From NCBI GenBank assembly GCA_963989245.1, contig OZ022347.1:3782448-3846447 (forward strand): a DNA stretch of 64,000 nucleotides, read 5' to 3'. This DNA comes from Nansenia antarctica (lineage: Eukaryota; Chordata; Actinopteri; Argentiniformes; Microstomatidae). Every line of letters begins with the position of its first letter. Position 1 is the stretch's first letter. The notes beneath the pieces were generated by a model. It ran no database searches. It was not told where the DNA came from and saw nothing but the letters and a program-made list of their open reading frames with translations. Made by a program: the position numbers and the translations under genes. Positions 1 through 11,404 of the stretch are shown one piece after another.

Positions 1-127
1 CAGCTTCACTCCTGAGTCTTGTAGATTGTTGTTCCTGAGGTTCAGCTTTCTCAGGTGGGAGGAGTTTGAGCTGAGAGCTGAGGCCAGCGCTTCACAGCAT
101 CTCTCTGTGAGCTCACATCTCTCCAGG
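1..127 (-). CDS. NLR gene 1, next LRR exon (partial)
   Basis: The first 127 of an expected 174 bp of another LRR exon. The acceptor attcag is visible and the exon runs off the window. Its sequence is nearly the same as the LRR exon at 1860-2033, and the reading frame is open to the edge. Confidence 0.88.
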
Positions 128-3110
128 CTGAATAAGAATTCAATAAAATGATGCAGTAAGTCCATAACAGTTCAGTGTAGCCTACAGTCATAATTACAAT
201 ACTGATAAAAGATTGTAATCAGTGAGGTCAGCCCTTGACCTTGTTTCTTCTGTTAACAATGTCCATTACATTGCTTCTCCATATGAGTAGTCAACACAAA
301 CATGTGTCACTAGAGGTACGATCGCTGGCTGTTTAATTTCAACCTTTTTTTGTTTCAATGTAACAACTTATCAAAACCACATTAACAATCTAAAGAAGAA
401 TCTCAATCAGAAATGATATGTTTGTAATAAAAACAGACCACATCTCACCCATACTGTCTCAGACACATGTCTACATGCAATCATTCTTTCACCAATATCA
501 TTCTGTCTCCCAGTTTGGTCCCTCACCTCAAAGGAAATAACTGAACCAATAGGAAGACTAGAATAGGGTCTATAAGCTCCATGGCAACCTTCCCCCTTGG
601 ACTCACCACAGCTCTGCACTTTCACATTCCAATGACCTGACTTTTCAGAATTACACAAATAATCTAGCCATTAAATCGTTCTTTCAAATCCAAAATATTA
701 ACTCCCCTCCAACACTCATTGCTCTTCCAAGACAAAATACAAGACAGGAACGCATCACTAGATAAATTTCACGTGCACTTATCCCAGTTCCAGCTTACAA
801 AAACAACTACGGTCAGGGATCATGTTTTCACACATACACTAAAACCTGGAATGAGATCCCATATTCCATTAGAGCAACAACCTCTCTCTCATATGTCAAA
901 CATATAAACACCATCTGAGGGAAGGACACACCTGCAACCACTGATCCAACTCACACACACCATCTCACTCACTCCACTTAAGTCCTCTCCTTTGTAGTTA
1001 TTGTATAACTGTTTATGTTTTGCTGTTGTCTTGCTTCTGTGATTGTTCTCGTTTTAACTTTTTGTATTGTTGTGGGATTCTGTCTTTTTGTGCTGCAGAA
1101 CAGGAACCAGTTTTAACTGAGTCAAACCAGCTTTAACTGAGTCACAACAGTCACAACCATTTTTAACATCTTTAACTACATCTTTAACAATTTAACATCT
1201 TACTACATTTTAACATCTTGTAGTGATCAACCAGTGCCCAGGGAAGCAAACTACAGACTCGTCAACTGAATGCACCACACCTGAGCCTCCTCCTTGGGAG
1301 TCACAGATAAGGAGGAGAGGAGACAGCACACGGGGGGAGGAGTGAACAGAACCAGTGTTGTGAGGGTGAGGGACGGTTTCCGGCACAGCAATTCTGTAGT
1401 AGAGGATATTGACGTGTGTTTGTCTGTTGCCAGGCTGGTCTGGGCCTAGCCCTTGGAGAGAAGGGGGAAAGAGACCCCCCACAGCCCATAGAGTGGAAGC
1501 TCCCTCTGATCCGTGCCTACAGAACCACCCCTGGTCACGGACCCACCCCGCACGCCTCCAAGGCCCGGAGGCCTTAGTGACTTATATTCTCTGGACCCTT
1601 AAAGGGCCAGGCAGAGACCTGAGGTGGACTTTTATTTCCCTGTGCTGATCATTCTTTAGTAAACACGCCCGTTGAGGCAGAACTGCTCCCTGTTGTCAGT
1701 GTCTGTTTCTACCTTATTATACCCGGTCCTACGTGGTGGTCACCACAATCTGTAATGTTACCTTTTATTTTTTTCATGTATAATAATACATCAGAAAAGA
1801 AAGAAAGAATATGTATAGTAAACGTGCAATACTGTATATTACCCAGTATGTCTACTCACCCCAGTGTCTCCAGTTTGCAGTGTGGACTCTCCAGTCCAGC
1901 AGAGAGCAGCTTCACTCCTGAGTCTTGTAGATTGTTGTGACTGAGGTGCAGCTCTCTCAGGTGGGAGGAGTTTGAGCTGAGAGCTGAGGCCAGCGCTTCA
2001 CAGCATCTCTCTGTGAGGTCACATACCTGCAGCCTGAATAAGAATTCAATAAAATGATGCAATAAGTCCATAACAGTTCAGTGTAGCCTACAGTAATAAT
2101 TACAATACTGATAAAAGATTGTACTCAGTGAGGTCAGCCCTTGACCTTGTTTCTTCTCTTAACAATGTCCTTTACATTGCTTCTCCATATGAGTAGTCAA
2201 CACAAACATGTGTCACTAGAGGTACGATCGCTGGCTGTTTAATTTAAACTTTTTTAGATTTTCACAATGTAATAATTTATCAAAACCACATTAATAATCT
2301 AAAGAAGAATTTTACAAGCTCCGCCCACTTTGACACAAGCTCCGCCCACTTTGACACAAGCTCCGCCCACTTTGACACAAGCTCCGCCCACTTTGACACA
2401 AGCTCCGCCCACTTTGACTTAAGCTCCGCCCACTTTGACACAAGCTCCGCCCACTTTGACACAAGCTCCGCCCACTTTGACTTAAGCTCCGCCCACTTTG
2501 ACACAAGCTCCGCCCACTTTGACACAAGCTCCGCCCACTTTGACACAAGCTCCGCCCACTTTGACTTATGCTCCGCCCACTTTGACACAAGCTCCGCCCA
2601 CTTTGCCACAAGCTCCGCCCACTTTGACACAAGCTTCGCCCACTTTGACACAAGCTCCGCCCACTTTGACGTAAGCCACTCCCACTTTGACACAAGCTCC
2701 GCCCACTTTGACACAAGCTCCGCCCACTTTGACACAAGCTCCGCCCACTTTGACACAAGCTCCGCCCACTTTGACACAAGCTCCGCCCACTTTGACACAA
2801 GCTCCGCCCACTTTGACTTAAGCTCCGACCACTTTGACTTAAGCTCCGCCCACTTTGACACAAGCTCCGCCCACTTTGACACAAGCTCCGCCCACTTTGA
2901 CTTAAGCTCCGCCCACTTTGACACAAGCTCCGCCCACTTTGACACAAGCTCCGCCCACTTTGACACAAGCTCCGCCCACTTTGACACAAGCTCCGCCCAC
3001 TTTGACACAAGCTCCGGTACGATCGCTGGCTGTTTAATTTAAACTTTTTTTGATTTTTTAATATTCGTCAGCATGACCTAACTCTCTTTCTGACGCACGC
3101 ACGCACACAC

Positions 3111-3192
<82 letters not shown>

Positions 3193-6100
3193 CGGCGGAC
3201 CTAAATCTCTCACACAAACGTAGCCTAGCCCAAACTCTCTGATCATGTGATGGCAAGTTCAGGAGTTGGACTTTCTCTTGAAATAATATAATTTTTTTCC
3301 TCAAATGTCCTCAGAGAAAACGGCACCGAACTCGGTAACCCGCCCCATCTGGCAACGCTGTGCGCATGCGTGTCTATGCTTTTTTGCCTATCAAAATGAT
3401 CACGTTCAGTAAACAGGCCGACTGCACTGTAACTACTCTGAATCACAGAGCGCATGCGCGAGGTCAACTCTCTTCTTGACAGATTTCCATTAGGAGAATG
3501 GGATAGATCTGTACAGCAGGGCAGCGGTTTTAAACCAGAACGATCTAACACACTGAGAGACAAACATTTAAATGCTTCTTTTATTAAAAGGCGTGGGCAT
3601 GTGCCGCATTTATAGCTTATTATGACGGCTCGCCCATGGGTTAATACCGGTGGTATTCCAGTTTACTGGTAATCTGATCGTCATTACGATAACATAACTA
3701 AAGTTAATGAAGTTAATGTATTTGCTTTGTGTTTGGTTTGTGCAATGTTTTGCAATAAAAGTCAGGAAATGAAGGGATTATGTCCATGAGAGTTACATTT
3801 TAAGAAATAAAGACCTCCCTCTAATATAAGCCTCTCAATATTAGAGGATTTACGGTATCTAGGCCTACATTCTAGCTTTGTCTGAGTTTTTCATATGACC
3901 GGGTGTGTGTTGGTAATGTTTTTAACCCAGGAATGTGATGTTGATCAACTCTGTCCCCCGTTGACCTCTGTACACAGTTTAGTGTGTCTGATGTTTTGAT
4001 GACACCCACTGGAAGAGAACTCTAAATTGTTGTTGTATGATTCTTTCATATGCGTGAGGGTGACAGGAAAAACAGACAGGAGTCATTTGGGGATTTTAAT
4101 CCCTCCTACTGTAAAGAATGTAAACATCTGAACTTGTTGAATAAACACCACCTTTTCTGTCAAACCACCGCATATCCGTGTTGGATCGTTAATTGGAGAA
4201 TTAGCTTTCATTCATCTTTTCTAAGGTTGTAGAAATGTCTTTTAATTGTTGGTACTAAACACAACACAGAGTCAACAGAGACATTCATAAACAACAAAAG
4301 CCAACAATTGAGATACTCACTTGGCTGTTCGTGAGACTCGGAACACTGGCAGTAGCCCCAGGAGACCCTCCTCTGAACTGGAGTAACGGTTGAGGTCAAA
4401 TACATCCAAGTTGTCTTCACCAGTCAGCAACACAAAGACCACAGCTGACCACTGTGCAGGTGAGAGGTTGGCCCCTCTGAGACGTCCTGAGCTCAGGTAG
4501 TGTTGGATCTCCTTCACTAGAGAATGGTCATTCAGCTCATTCAGACAGTGGAACAGGTTGATGCACCTCTCTGGAGAGGGATTCTCCTGGATCTTCTCCT
4601 TGATGTACTTGACTGTTTCCTCATTGGTCTGTGAGCTGCTTCCTGTCAGTGTCAGAAGGCCTCGTAGGAGATTCTGATTGGACTCCAGTGAGAGGCCCAG
4701 GAGGAAGCGGAGGAACAGGTCCAGGTGTCCATTCTCACTCTGCAAGGCCTTGTCTACTGCACTCTTGTGGAGGTTGATGGTTGCTGTCTCTCTGATTGTG
4801 GGTGGTGTGTTCATAAGATTGGTATTGCTGTCGTTGAATGTGAGGAACACAAACAGAGCAGCAAGAAACTCCTGAACACTCAGATGCACAAAGCAGTACA
4901 CTTTCCCTCGGTGCAGTCCAGACTCCTCCCTAAAGATCTGTGTGCACACTCCTGAGGACACTGCTTCTCCGACGTCAATGCCACACTCTCTCACTTCGTC
5001 CTCGTAGAAGATCAGATGTCCATTTTCCAGCTGTTTGAAGGCCAGTTTTCCCAGTGACAGAATGATCTCTTTGTCCCAGAGTGAATCTCTGTCATGGTCT
5101 CCAGGATACTTCACATTCCTCTGTACGGTCTGAAACACCAGGAAGTGGGTGTACATCTGTGTCAGAGTCTTGGGCATCTCCCCTCCCTCTGCTTCACCCA
5201 TCAGTCTCTCCAGAGTAGTGGCTGAGACCCAACAGAACACTGGTATGTGGCACATGATGTGGAGACTCCTTGATCCCTCAACATGTGAGATGATTCTGTT
5301 GGCCATGTTCTCATCACTGATTCTCTTCCTGAAGTACTCCTCCTTCTGTGGGTTGTTGAACCCTCGTACCTCTGTCACCCGGTCAACACACTCAGGAGGA
5401 ATCTGATTGGCTGCTGCAGGTCGGGAGGTCATCCAGAGGAGAGCAGAGGGAAGCAGATTCCCCTTGATGAGGTTTGTCAGCAGCACGTCCACTGAGGCTG
5501 ACTCTGTGACATCACAACATCTCTTGTTGTTCTGGAAGTCTAGAGGAAGTCGACACTCATCCAGACCATCAAAGACAAACACAACTTTGTATTTGTCATA
5601 GTTGGAGATTCCTGATTCTCTTGTTTCCACATAGAAGTGATCGAGGAGTTCCAACAAACTGTAGTTTTTGCCGATGCATAAATTCAACTCTCTGAAAGGG
5701 AGTGAAAATATGAACTGGACATCCTGATTGGCTTCTCCTTCAGCCCAGTCCAAAATAGACTTCTGCACAGAGATTGTCTTTCCAATGCCAGCGACTCCCA
5801 TGGTTAACACATTTCTGATTGGTGTGTCTTGTCCAGGTGAGGGTTTGAAGATGTCCTTGCATTTGATTGGTCTCTCTTCTGTAGCTGGTCTTCTGGATGC
5901 TGTCTGAATCTGTCTGACCTCATGTTCACTATTGACCTCTCCACTTCCACCCTCAGTGATGTAGACCTCTGTGAAGATCTCATTGAGATGTTTTGGGTTG
6001 CCTTGTTTAGCTATTCCCTCAAACACACACTGACACCTTCTCTTATGGTTGAGTTTTAGTTCAACTTGGCACAACAAAGCACATTCATCTGAGGGAACAA

Positions 6101-9100
6101 ATAATACAGAAAATGTCCTTTAGTAGTCTAGTTGAGCAACTTGCAAACCTTTAACCTCATTTGCATAATCAGTAAATGCATGCGTGATACAGACAATGCT
6201 CTTCCATTGACCATTTCCAAACACAATCAGTGAATACATTCAAGAGTATGCAGTATGGTGGACATTCAGTATAACTGATGTCTTCACTGCTTTTCCTGTC
6301 TGTGTCCTTTCCTGTGTATCTATGGTGTAGTTATTGGTAGTTATTGGTGTTGGTAGTTATTGGTAGTTATTGGTAGTTATTGGTTAAGTTATTAGTAGTT
6401 ATTGTTGTAGCATGTGTTGGCTGGGGATTAACAGACTAATAGTAGGAATCTCTTACTGTACTCCAGTGTGTCAGCGAGCTCCGTCTGGTTCATGGTTCTC
6501 AGCATGTGCAGTGTGATCTGTAGAGCCCCCTTCCTGGCCCCCATCCTCTGCCTCTCCTCCTCTCCATCCCCTCCCTGGTCCTCAGCACGTCCTGGGTGCA
6601 GGAGTCTGTTCTTATGCTTCTCCAGCTCCTCCTTGAAAAAGTCCACACCCTTCTGCTCAAGCAGCTGAAGAAGAAATGAAAACCGCTTTGAAATGAAAGT
6701 CAATGGACAAAATACATTATACTTGTGCATACTGTTTCACTTTAGAAGACCAGCATATTGTTAGGCTCCCCTCCTATATGTACCTTGGGATTGGGTTAGA
6801 TGAAAAGGTAAATTATACTAATACTAACCCATTGACAAGCTGAAACTAAAGAGACCAAAAAACTAAAGTTGAAATTGGGTTTTTATTTCAGGAACAGGAT
6901 TTTTCTTTTCAATGTCAATTACAAATTGTCTTATTTGAAACCCTAGTACCTTAACATTCTTGACACAGTATATCACGGTGCTTTAAGGTTCATTAATAAT
7001 GCTCGATCACTCATCACTGTGAATGGTCTGCCAGGGGGCAATGGAGCTTTCTCTCCACCAGGAGGCTAAAGCACTGGTACACCTTTGTGTACAAAGCCTT
7101 GATAGGGCAACTCCCTCTGTGTCTCTGTTCCTTACTAGATCAGCCACTCAGTCCTAGTAGTGTTACTAGAACAGTATTCACACCCGCTGCTGTCCTTCTC
7201 TGTTCCTCAGGCTAGAACTGAGACAGGGAACATATATTTTTCCCATCATGCCCTTCATCCTGGAACACGCTTCAAACATTCTAAAGTTAGAGGAGTTAGT
7301 ATCCTTGCCTGTTTTTAAGTCTCTGATCAACAACAATGTTTTTGATGCTGCAGTTGTTTTGTATTTCATAATGTGTTGGTAACTTGACATGTTGTCTTTT
7401 CTGTATATTTGTATTGTTGTAACATTTCATGTACACACTGCTACTTCCCTGTTTGTCTTCTTGTCAGATCACCCTCACAAAAGAGGTTTTATTTTTATTT
7501 GTTCCTACACTTTGAAGCCATTTCATGGACCCTGATTAATTCTACTGAAAATCTGATAACTTATTAGCCAAGACCCACCCTCACAGCTTACATTGAGCTG
7601 GGTCAATACTTTTGACTGGAAATTAATTTGACAGATGGTGGCTTTACAAATGTAAAACAAGACTCACCTCAAACACAGAGGACAGGTCAGGACCACTGGG
7701 GATCTCTGCCTCTGATCTGGGTCGGCTCCTGTGGAAATAAAACACCTTGCCTCAATGTTGGCATTGGGTCATATTCTCCTTGATGCTTTTGGTTGCTCAG
7801 AACACTATGTATCATTCATAGGTGTGCTCTGTTCCATAAACATTATTAGAGGTGGAAGTGTAACCAGATTGTCCATCCATAGATCACAGATGAGTAATGA
7901 TGGTTATAATCATGCCTGGTTCTTTGGCATATGGGTTGTTGTTTACTCCACTCCACCAGGCTCGGGGCCGAGGGGCTACCCTTTTACCACCCCGAGACCT
8001 GGTTGAGGGGCTCACCCGGGCTATATTTCTGGACACCCCTCCAGAAGCCACGTCATCGTCTCGTCATCTAATACCGACAGACCATGCATCCCGTTGGGTG
8101 GGTGGTACACCGGGCAATCCAGGATAACATGGTCTGCGGTTTGGTCCTCTGCGCCACACTTGCACGACGCATTTGGGGCCAAGCCCCATCTGTGCATTGA
8201 TGAGCGGAAACGCCCGACGCCGGTCCGGAGGCGATTGAGCCTCACCCAGGATAGCCTTGGCAAGTCCATCCTGAGGGGCTCAGGGCCGGCGACTGGGATG
8301 TGGTCACGGAGTTTGACGGTGTTTGCCTCCCACTCCGTGCGCCACATATAATCCGCCCATCCTGCCGCACTGATGTTAAGATCTCTGCATTGCTGCCTGA
8401 GATCCTGTGCGGCAGGCACAAATGGGTGTCTCGACTTGAGATGCCAGGAGGGCTCCGCTGTTATAGTGAGCCTATCATGGAGCAGATAGTTATTAAGCTA
8501 CACGACCCGGCAGGTGAGACGTGCTGTGGCTCCCATGCGGCGGAGGCCTGCGGGCTGGATGCCTGCTAGAATGGGAAGGATGTCCACGGGGGTAGGACGC
8601 AGGCATCCTGTCACAATGCGCAAGGCTTCGTTTATAGGCGAGTCGATGAGGCGGGTGTGGGCACTGCGACACCATACTGGGGCGCAGTATTCACTGGTTG
8701 AATAAACGAGGGCTAGGGCTGCCGTGCGCAAGGTCCTTGCGCCGACGCCCCAGCCCGAGCCAACCAGTCGCTTCATCAACGCCACACAAGCTGTTAGCTT
8801 CTTGCGCAGTGACTCAAGGTGCCGGTGAAACGTGAGCGTCCTGTCCAATGTCACGCCGAGATAGACTGGCTCAGCGGAACATGGCAGGGGAGTTCCATCT
8901 AGGTGTACTCTAAGCTCACGTTTAGCCTCCCTGTTGTTAAGGTGGAAGGCAGCCGACACCGTCTGAACTCTAGGTTCACAACAAGTGAAAAACTTTGTGC
9001 GAACTGCGAATCACCAAGCGAATAGGGAGCATTCAGCATCCGTGCATGTTGAGGTGGCGTGGCAAATACCTTCTCGTGGTGCCCCCCGTAAGTAGCTAAT

Positions 9101-9510
9101 GACTGCCAAAGGCAAAGCTAAAGGCAAGAAGCGAAACAAAGTTTGCCAACCAGGGCCCCTCACCCGGGCTGGTGTTCGGCAGCAGCCGGGGGAGAGGTCT
9201 GCTGACCTCGAACCCAGAATACTGCAGCTGAACACAGAAGGACTAACCCCCAGTAAGATCATGCCTGGTGAGGCAGCAGGGAATCCTTCACAGGTTCTTT
9301 ACAGCATTAAAGGGATGTTAGAGGTTGTGAGGACTTGTGTGATATTACCTTTGTTCACTGTCAATGTTTTCTTTATGAAAAGTTAATGGAGGATCCATCG
9401 ACCGATCACTCTTCATGGATACACAGCTGGGGGCAGAGCTGCATCCTGATTGGACAGTGCTGTAACGAAAGACAGGCTTTCAGTCTTTGACTCACCACGC
9501 ACGCACGTAC

Positions 9511-9562
<52 letters not shown>

Positions 9563-9571
9563 AAACAGACA

Positions 9572-9612
<41 letters not shown>

Positions 9613-9820
9613 CTCCACATAGTGCATTGTACATGTAGAGGTTGTGAGGACTCGTGTGATATTACCTTTGTTCACTGTCAATGTGAAAAGTTAATGGAGG
9701 ATCCATCGACCGATCACTCTTCATGGACACACAGCTGGGGGCAGAGTTGCATCCTGATTGGACAGTGCTGTAACAAAAGGCCGGCCCTCAATCTTTGACT
9801 CAACACACACACACAGACAC

Positions 9821-9861
<41 letters not shown>

Positions 9862-10193
9862 TGTTCTGTCCAGTGCTTTTTACATGTAGAGGTTATTAGG
9901 TGAACACATGATATTACCTTGGCTCTGTGTCAAAGTTTCCTTTAGAAGAGTCCATGGCCTGATCTCTCTTCATGGACACACAGCTGGGCTCAGAGGAGCT
10001 GCATCCTGGCTGATCTGAGCTGGAATACAAATGTAGATAACTCACTCTATGAGTTAGAACATACACACACACACACACACACACACAGGTTTCTCTCTCT
10101 CCTCTCACCTCAACGGCTCCATGGTCAAATGATGTAGTGGCAGCCAGTCCCACACATCTGACTCCCCGGGTCACAGGAGAGGGTTGAATCAGC
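1..10193 (-). CDS. NLR gene 1 (FISNA-NACHT-LRR, NLRC3-like), 3' end beyond window
   Basis: Predicted cytosolic NOD-like receptor on the minus strand. Coding exons in order: 10122-10109 (ATG), 10019-9918, 9767-9666, 9459-9349, 7728-7668, 6664-6457, 6088-4321, 2033-1860 and 127-1 (cut by the window edge). All junctions are GT-AG and the phases join without a stop, giving 889 visible residues. The large exon has Walker A GVAGIGKT and Walker B VFVFDGLDE, so ATP binding looks intact. LRR exons follow. A B30.2 exon is expected past position 1 by analogy with gene 2 but cannot be seen. Compared with gene 2 it lacks the basic second exon, but has a full-length helical exon. The introns carry a solo LTR, a LINE fragment and a 21-bp minisatellite. 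The family assignment is firm; ligand and pathway are unknown, and expression is not shown by sequence. Confidence 0.88.
1219..1747 (+). mobile_element. Solo LTR in an intron of NLR gene 1
   Basis: A 529-bp sequence beginning TG and ending CA, flanked by a 4-bp direct repeat ATCT (1215-1218 and 1748-1751). The paralogous intron of gene 2 near 30155-30180 has the uninterrupted site with a single ATCT. No internal retroviral or gypsy genes are present, so this is a solo LTR. Orientation is inferred from a TATA-like region and pyrimidine-rich end on the plus strand; the superfamily is not determined. Confidence 0.8.
1860..2033 (-). CDS. NLR gene 1, LRR exon
   Basis: A 174-bp (58-codon) exon with acceptor attcag and donor gtgagtag. 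It encodes two ribonuclease-inhibitor-type leucine-rich repeats, with core LRELHLSHNNLQDSGVKLLS. Phase 2 on both sides. The 5' flank resembles the intron before LRR2 of gene 2, while the 3' flank matches the intron after LRR1, which suggests exon reshuffling. Confidence 0.9.
2316..3016. repeat. 21-bp minisatellite (about 33 copies)
   Basis: Tandem copies of a 21-bp unit (core aagctccgcccactttgac) inside the intron between the NACHT and LRR exons of gene 1. Because 21 is a multiple of three and the unit lacks stops, it is open in several minus-strand frames, for example as repeats of SKWAELV. That is a consequence of the repeat and not evidence of a protein. Confidence 0.95.
3114..3190. repeat. 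(CA)n microsatellite
   Basis: About 75 bp of uninterrupted CA dinucleotides. The surrounding 3017-3600 shows no gene. It is part of the stretch of gene 1 intron that has no counterpart in gene 2. Confidence 0.95.
4321..6088 (-). CDS. NLR gene 1, FISNA-NACHT exon
   Basis: A single 1,768-bp open exon. It starts with FISNA (ELKLNHKRRCQCVFEGIAKQ), then Walker A GVAGIGKT, Walker B FDGLDECRLP, a sensor-like WMTSRPAAA, and the helical/winged-helix part with FVHLSVQEFLAALFVF. It ends VFRVSRTAK at a GTGAGT donor. There is no frameshift or stop, and it is close to identical with the gene 2 exon, so both ATPases look functional. Known role of the domain: nucleotide-dependent self-assembly of the receptor. 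Confidence 0.95.
6457..6664 (-). CDS. NLR gene 1, N-terminal helical exon
   Basis: A 208-bp exon coding an amphipathic, charged segment. It begins LLEQKGVDFFKEELEKHKN and ends ALQITLHMLRTMNQTELADT, the helical block that lies just before FISNA in fish NLRC3-like proteins. Phase 0 in, phase 1 out. It is 108 bp longer than the gene 2 exon, so gene 1 has the ancestral-looking form. Confidence 0.82.
7668..7728 (-). CDS. NLR gene 1, linker exon before the helical exon
   Basis: A 61-bp exon between tttccacag and gtgagt. It encodes a short segment ending GPDLSSVFE that joins the N-terminal repeats to the helical region. Its twin in gene 2 is at 24309-24369. The intron upstream is enlarged by a LINE insertion. 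Confidence 0.8.
7921..9257 (-). mobile_element. 5'-inverted, truncated non-LTR retrotransposon (I/Nimb-like)
   Basis: A 1,337-bp insertion bounded by the 12-bp direct repeat atcatgcctggt (7909-7920 and 9258-9269). Gene 2 has the empty site near 24115-24135. Positions 8960 down to about 8021 on the minus strand encode the C-terminal part of a reverse transcriptase and a terminal Cys/His cluster (CKCGAEDQTADHVILDCP), with frameshifts. The segment from about 8970 to 9257 instead reads on the plus strand and encodes the start of an endonuclease ORF (ILQLNTEGLTPSK). The clade label rests on the look of these motifs only. Confidence 0.8.
9349..9459 (-). CDS. NLR gene 1, N-terminal repeat exon c
   Basis: A 111-bp exon with acceptor gttacag and donor gtaatatc. 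The core SAPSCVSMKSDRSMDPPLTF is followed by HKENIDSEQR. It is nearly identical to exon b and to gene 2 exons 4 and 5. Confidence 0.85.
9516..9612. repeat. (CA)n microsatellites between N-terminal repeat exons of gene 1
   Basis: Two CA tracts separated by a short degenerate part, lying between exons c and b. Another CA tract lies at about 9805-9860 between exons b and a. Gene 2 has matching TG tracts in the corresponding introns. Confidence 0.9.
9666..9767 (-). CDS. NLR gene 1, N-terminal repeat exon b
   Basis: A 102-bp exon with the core SAPSCVSMKSDRSMDPPLTF, 9 bp shorter than its 111-bp sister exons because KEN is missing near the end. Phase 2 on both sides, so it can be skipped or duplicated without breaking the frame. 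Confidence 0.83.
9918..10019 (-). CDS. NLR gene 1, N-terminal repeat exon a
   Basis: A 102-bp exon in phase 2 on both sides, with acceptor ttccag and donor gtaatatc. It encodes a Cys/Ser-rich repeat with core CSSSEPSCVSMKRDQAMD. This short repeat type precedes FISNA in fish NLRC3-like receptors. Confidence 0.85.
10109..10193 (-). CDS. NLR gene 1, first coding exon with 5' UTR
   Basis: The acceptor (reads ttctcag on the minus strand) precedes position 10193. The start codon is 10122-10120 in a good context (gaccATGG), coding MEPL plus two bases of the next codon, then a GTGAGA donor. An upstream ATG in the same exon opens a 10-codon reading frame that stops just before the main start. The start was chosen because only this frame continues through the next exon and because gene 2 has the same arrangement. 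Confidence 0.75.
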
Positions 10194-10229
10194 CTGAGAA
10201 TCCACACAACGTGAATTTAATATAAAGAC

Positions 10230-10239
10230 ACCTACAGTA

Positions 10240-10305
<66 letters not shown>
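10230..10305. repeat. (TC)n microsatellite upstream of gene 1 start exon
   Basis: A pyrimidine tract mirrored by a GA tract at 22240-22340 upstream of the gene 2 start exon. Positions 10306-10570 are unique sequence shared with gene 2 in inverted orientation, including a roughly 53-bp unit that is doubled here and single in gene 2. Confidence 0.9.
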
Positions 10306-10306
<1 letters not shown>

Positions 10307-10858
10307 CGCGGCCTGAGCGCCTTCCTCACAGTCTTCCTCACTAGTTCCAATCTTCACAGAGAGAAGCTTTATTGGTGTAATGAACTCCCACATGACTGGC
10401 TGTAACTCTTCAGTTCAAGAGTCCACAATCAGGTGTATCCCATGACACCTAGTGTACACACTCGGACAAGACACTGAACCACACAAGTGGAGACAGATCT
10501 AGAGTCATGTACACTAGGACCAGACACTGAACCACACAAGTGGAGACAGATCAAGAGTCATGTTCAATCAGACTGGCAGGCTAGTTAGTTCAGCTCACAG
10601 AAAACAACAATCTGATGCACCATAAGAGTGGGTGCTTGGATTGGATGTTCCATTGACGTTTCTGCACCACACAATAAACATGTCATCATTCTGATCATAA
10701 AACAACACTGTTGACAACAGCACACAAGGCTCAGACCTTTCCTAGGCTAGAGGATCTCTCCTTGTTCACACAGTAAACCTCTGCTACATCACTGCATTGT
10801 TCTCTTCAGTCAGGCCTGGCCATGGAGACATCTGAACCTGCTGTTTCATGTCCAGCTA

Positions 10859-11254
10859 CAGCCATAGTCTAGTGTGCTATGTAGCCATAGTCTAGTGTGC
10901 TATGTAGCCATAGTCTAGTGTGCTATGTAGCCATAGTCTAGTGTACTATGTAGCCATAGTCTAGTGTACTATGTAGCCGTAGTCTAGTGTGCTATGTAGC
11001 CATAGTCTAGTGTACTATGTAGCCATAGTCTAGTGTACTATGTAGCCATAGTCTAGTGTACTATGTAGCCATAGTCTAGTGTACTATGTAGCCGTAGTCT
11101 AGTGTGCTATGTAGCCATAGTCTAGTGTACTATGTAGCCATAGTCTAGTGTACTATGTAGCCATAGTCTAGTGTGCTATGTAGCCATAGTCTAGTGTGCT
11201 ATGTAGCCATAGTCTAGTGTACTATGTAGCCATAGTCTAGTGTACTATGTAGCC
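10859..11254. repeat. 23-bp minisatellite (about 17 copies)
   Basis: Tandem units of tagccatagtctagtgtact plus atg, with two main variants (gtact and gtgct). No counterpart is seen on the gene 2 side. The flanks 10571-10858 and 11255-11400 hold no gene; 11285-11390 is repeated at about 12095-12190. Confidence 0.95.
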
Positions 11255-11404
11255 AATCTGAAGCCAGGATCACAAGTGACTCATTAGTCTGAACAGCATC
11301 TGTCTGCATCATCCTATCACCTTCCCAGATGTCTAATAGCCTATGGAGCTGTCAGATTACCATGTATTTACAAAGAGATGAAGTGTTTACATTTGATCTT
11401 TTTC

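Noticed and set aside
2280..3010. Long minus-strand open frames of heptads in the 21-bp array
   Set aside because: Open frames arise because the unit length is a multiple of three and lacks stops; no splice sites or start context tie them to the NLR.
8021..8959. Intact retroviral or host gene
   Set aside because: Motifs belong to a non-LTR reverse transcriptase; frames are interrupted and the segment lies between target duplications.
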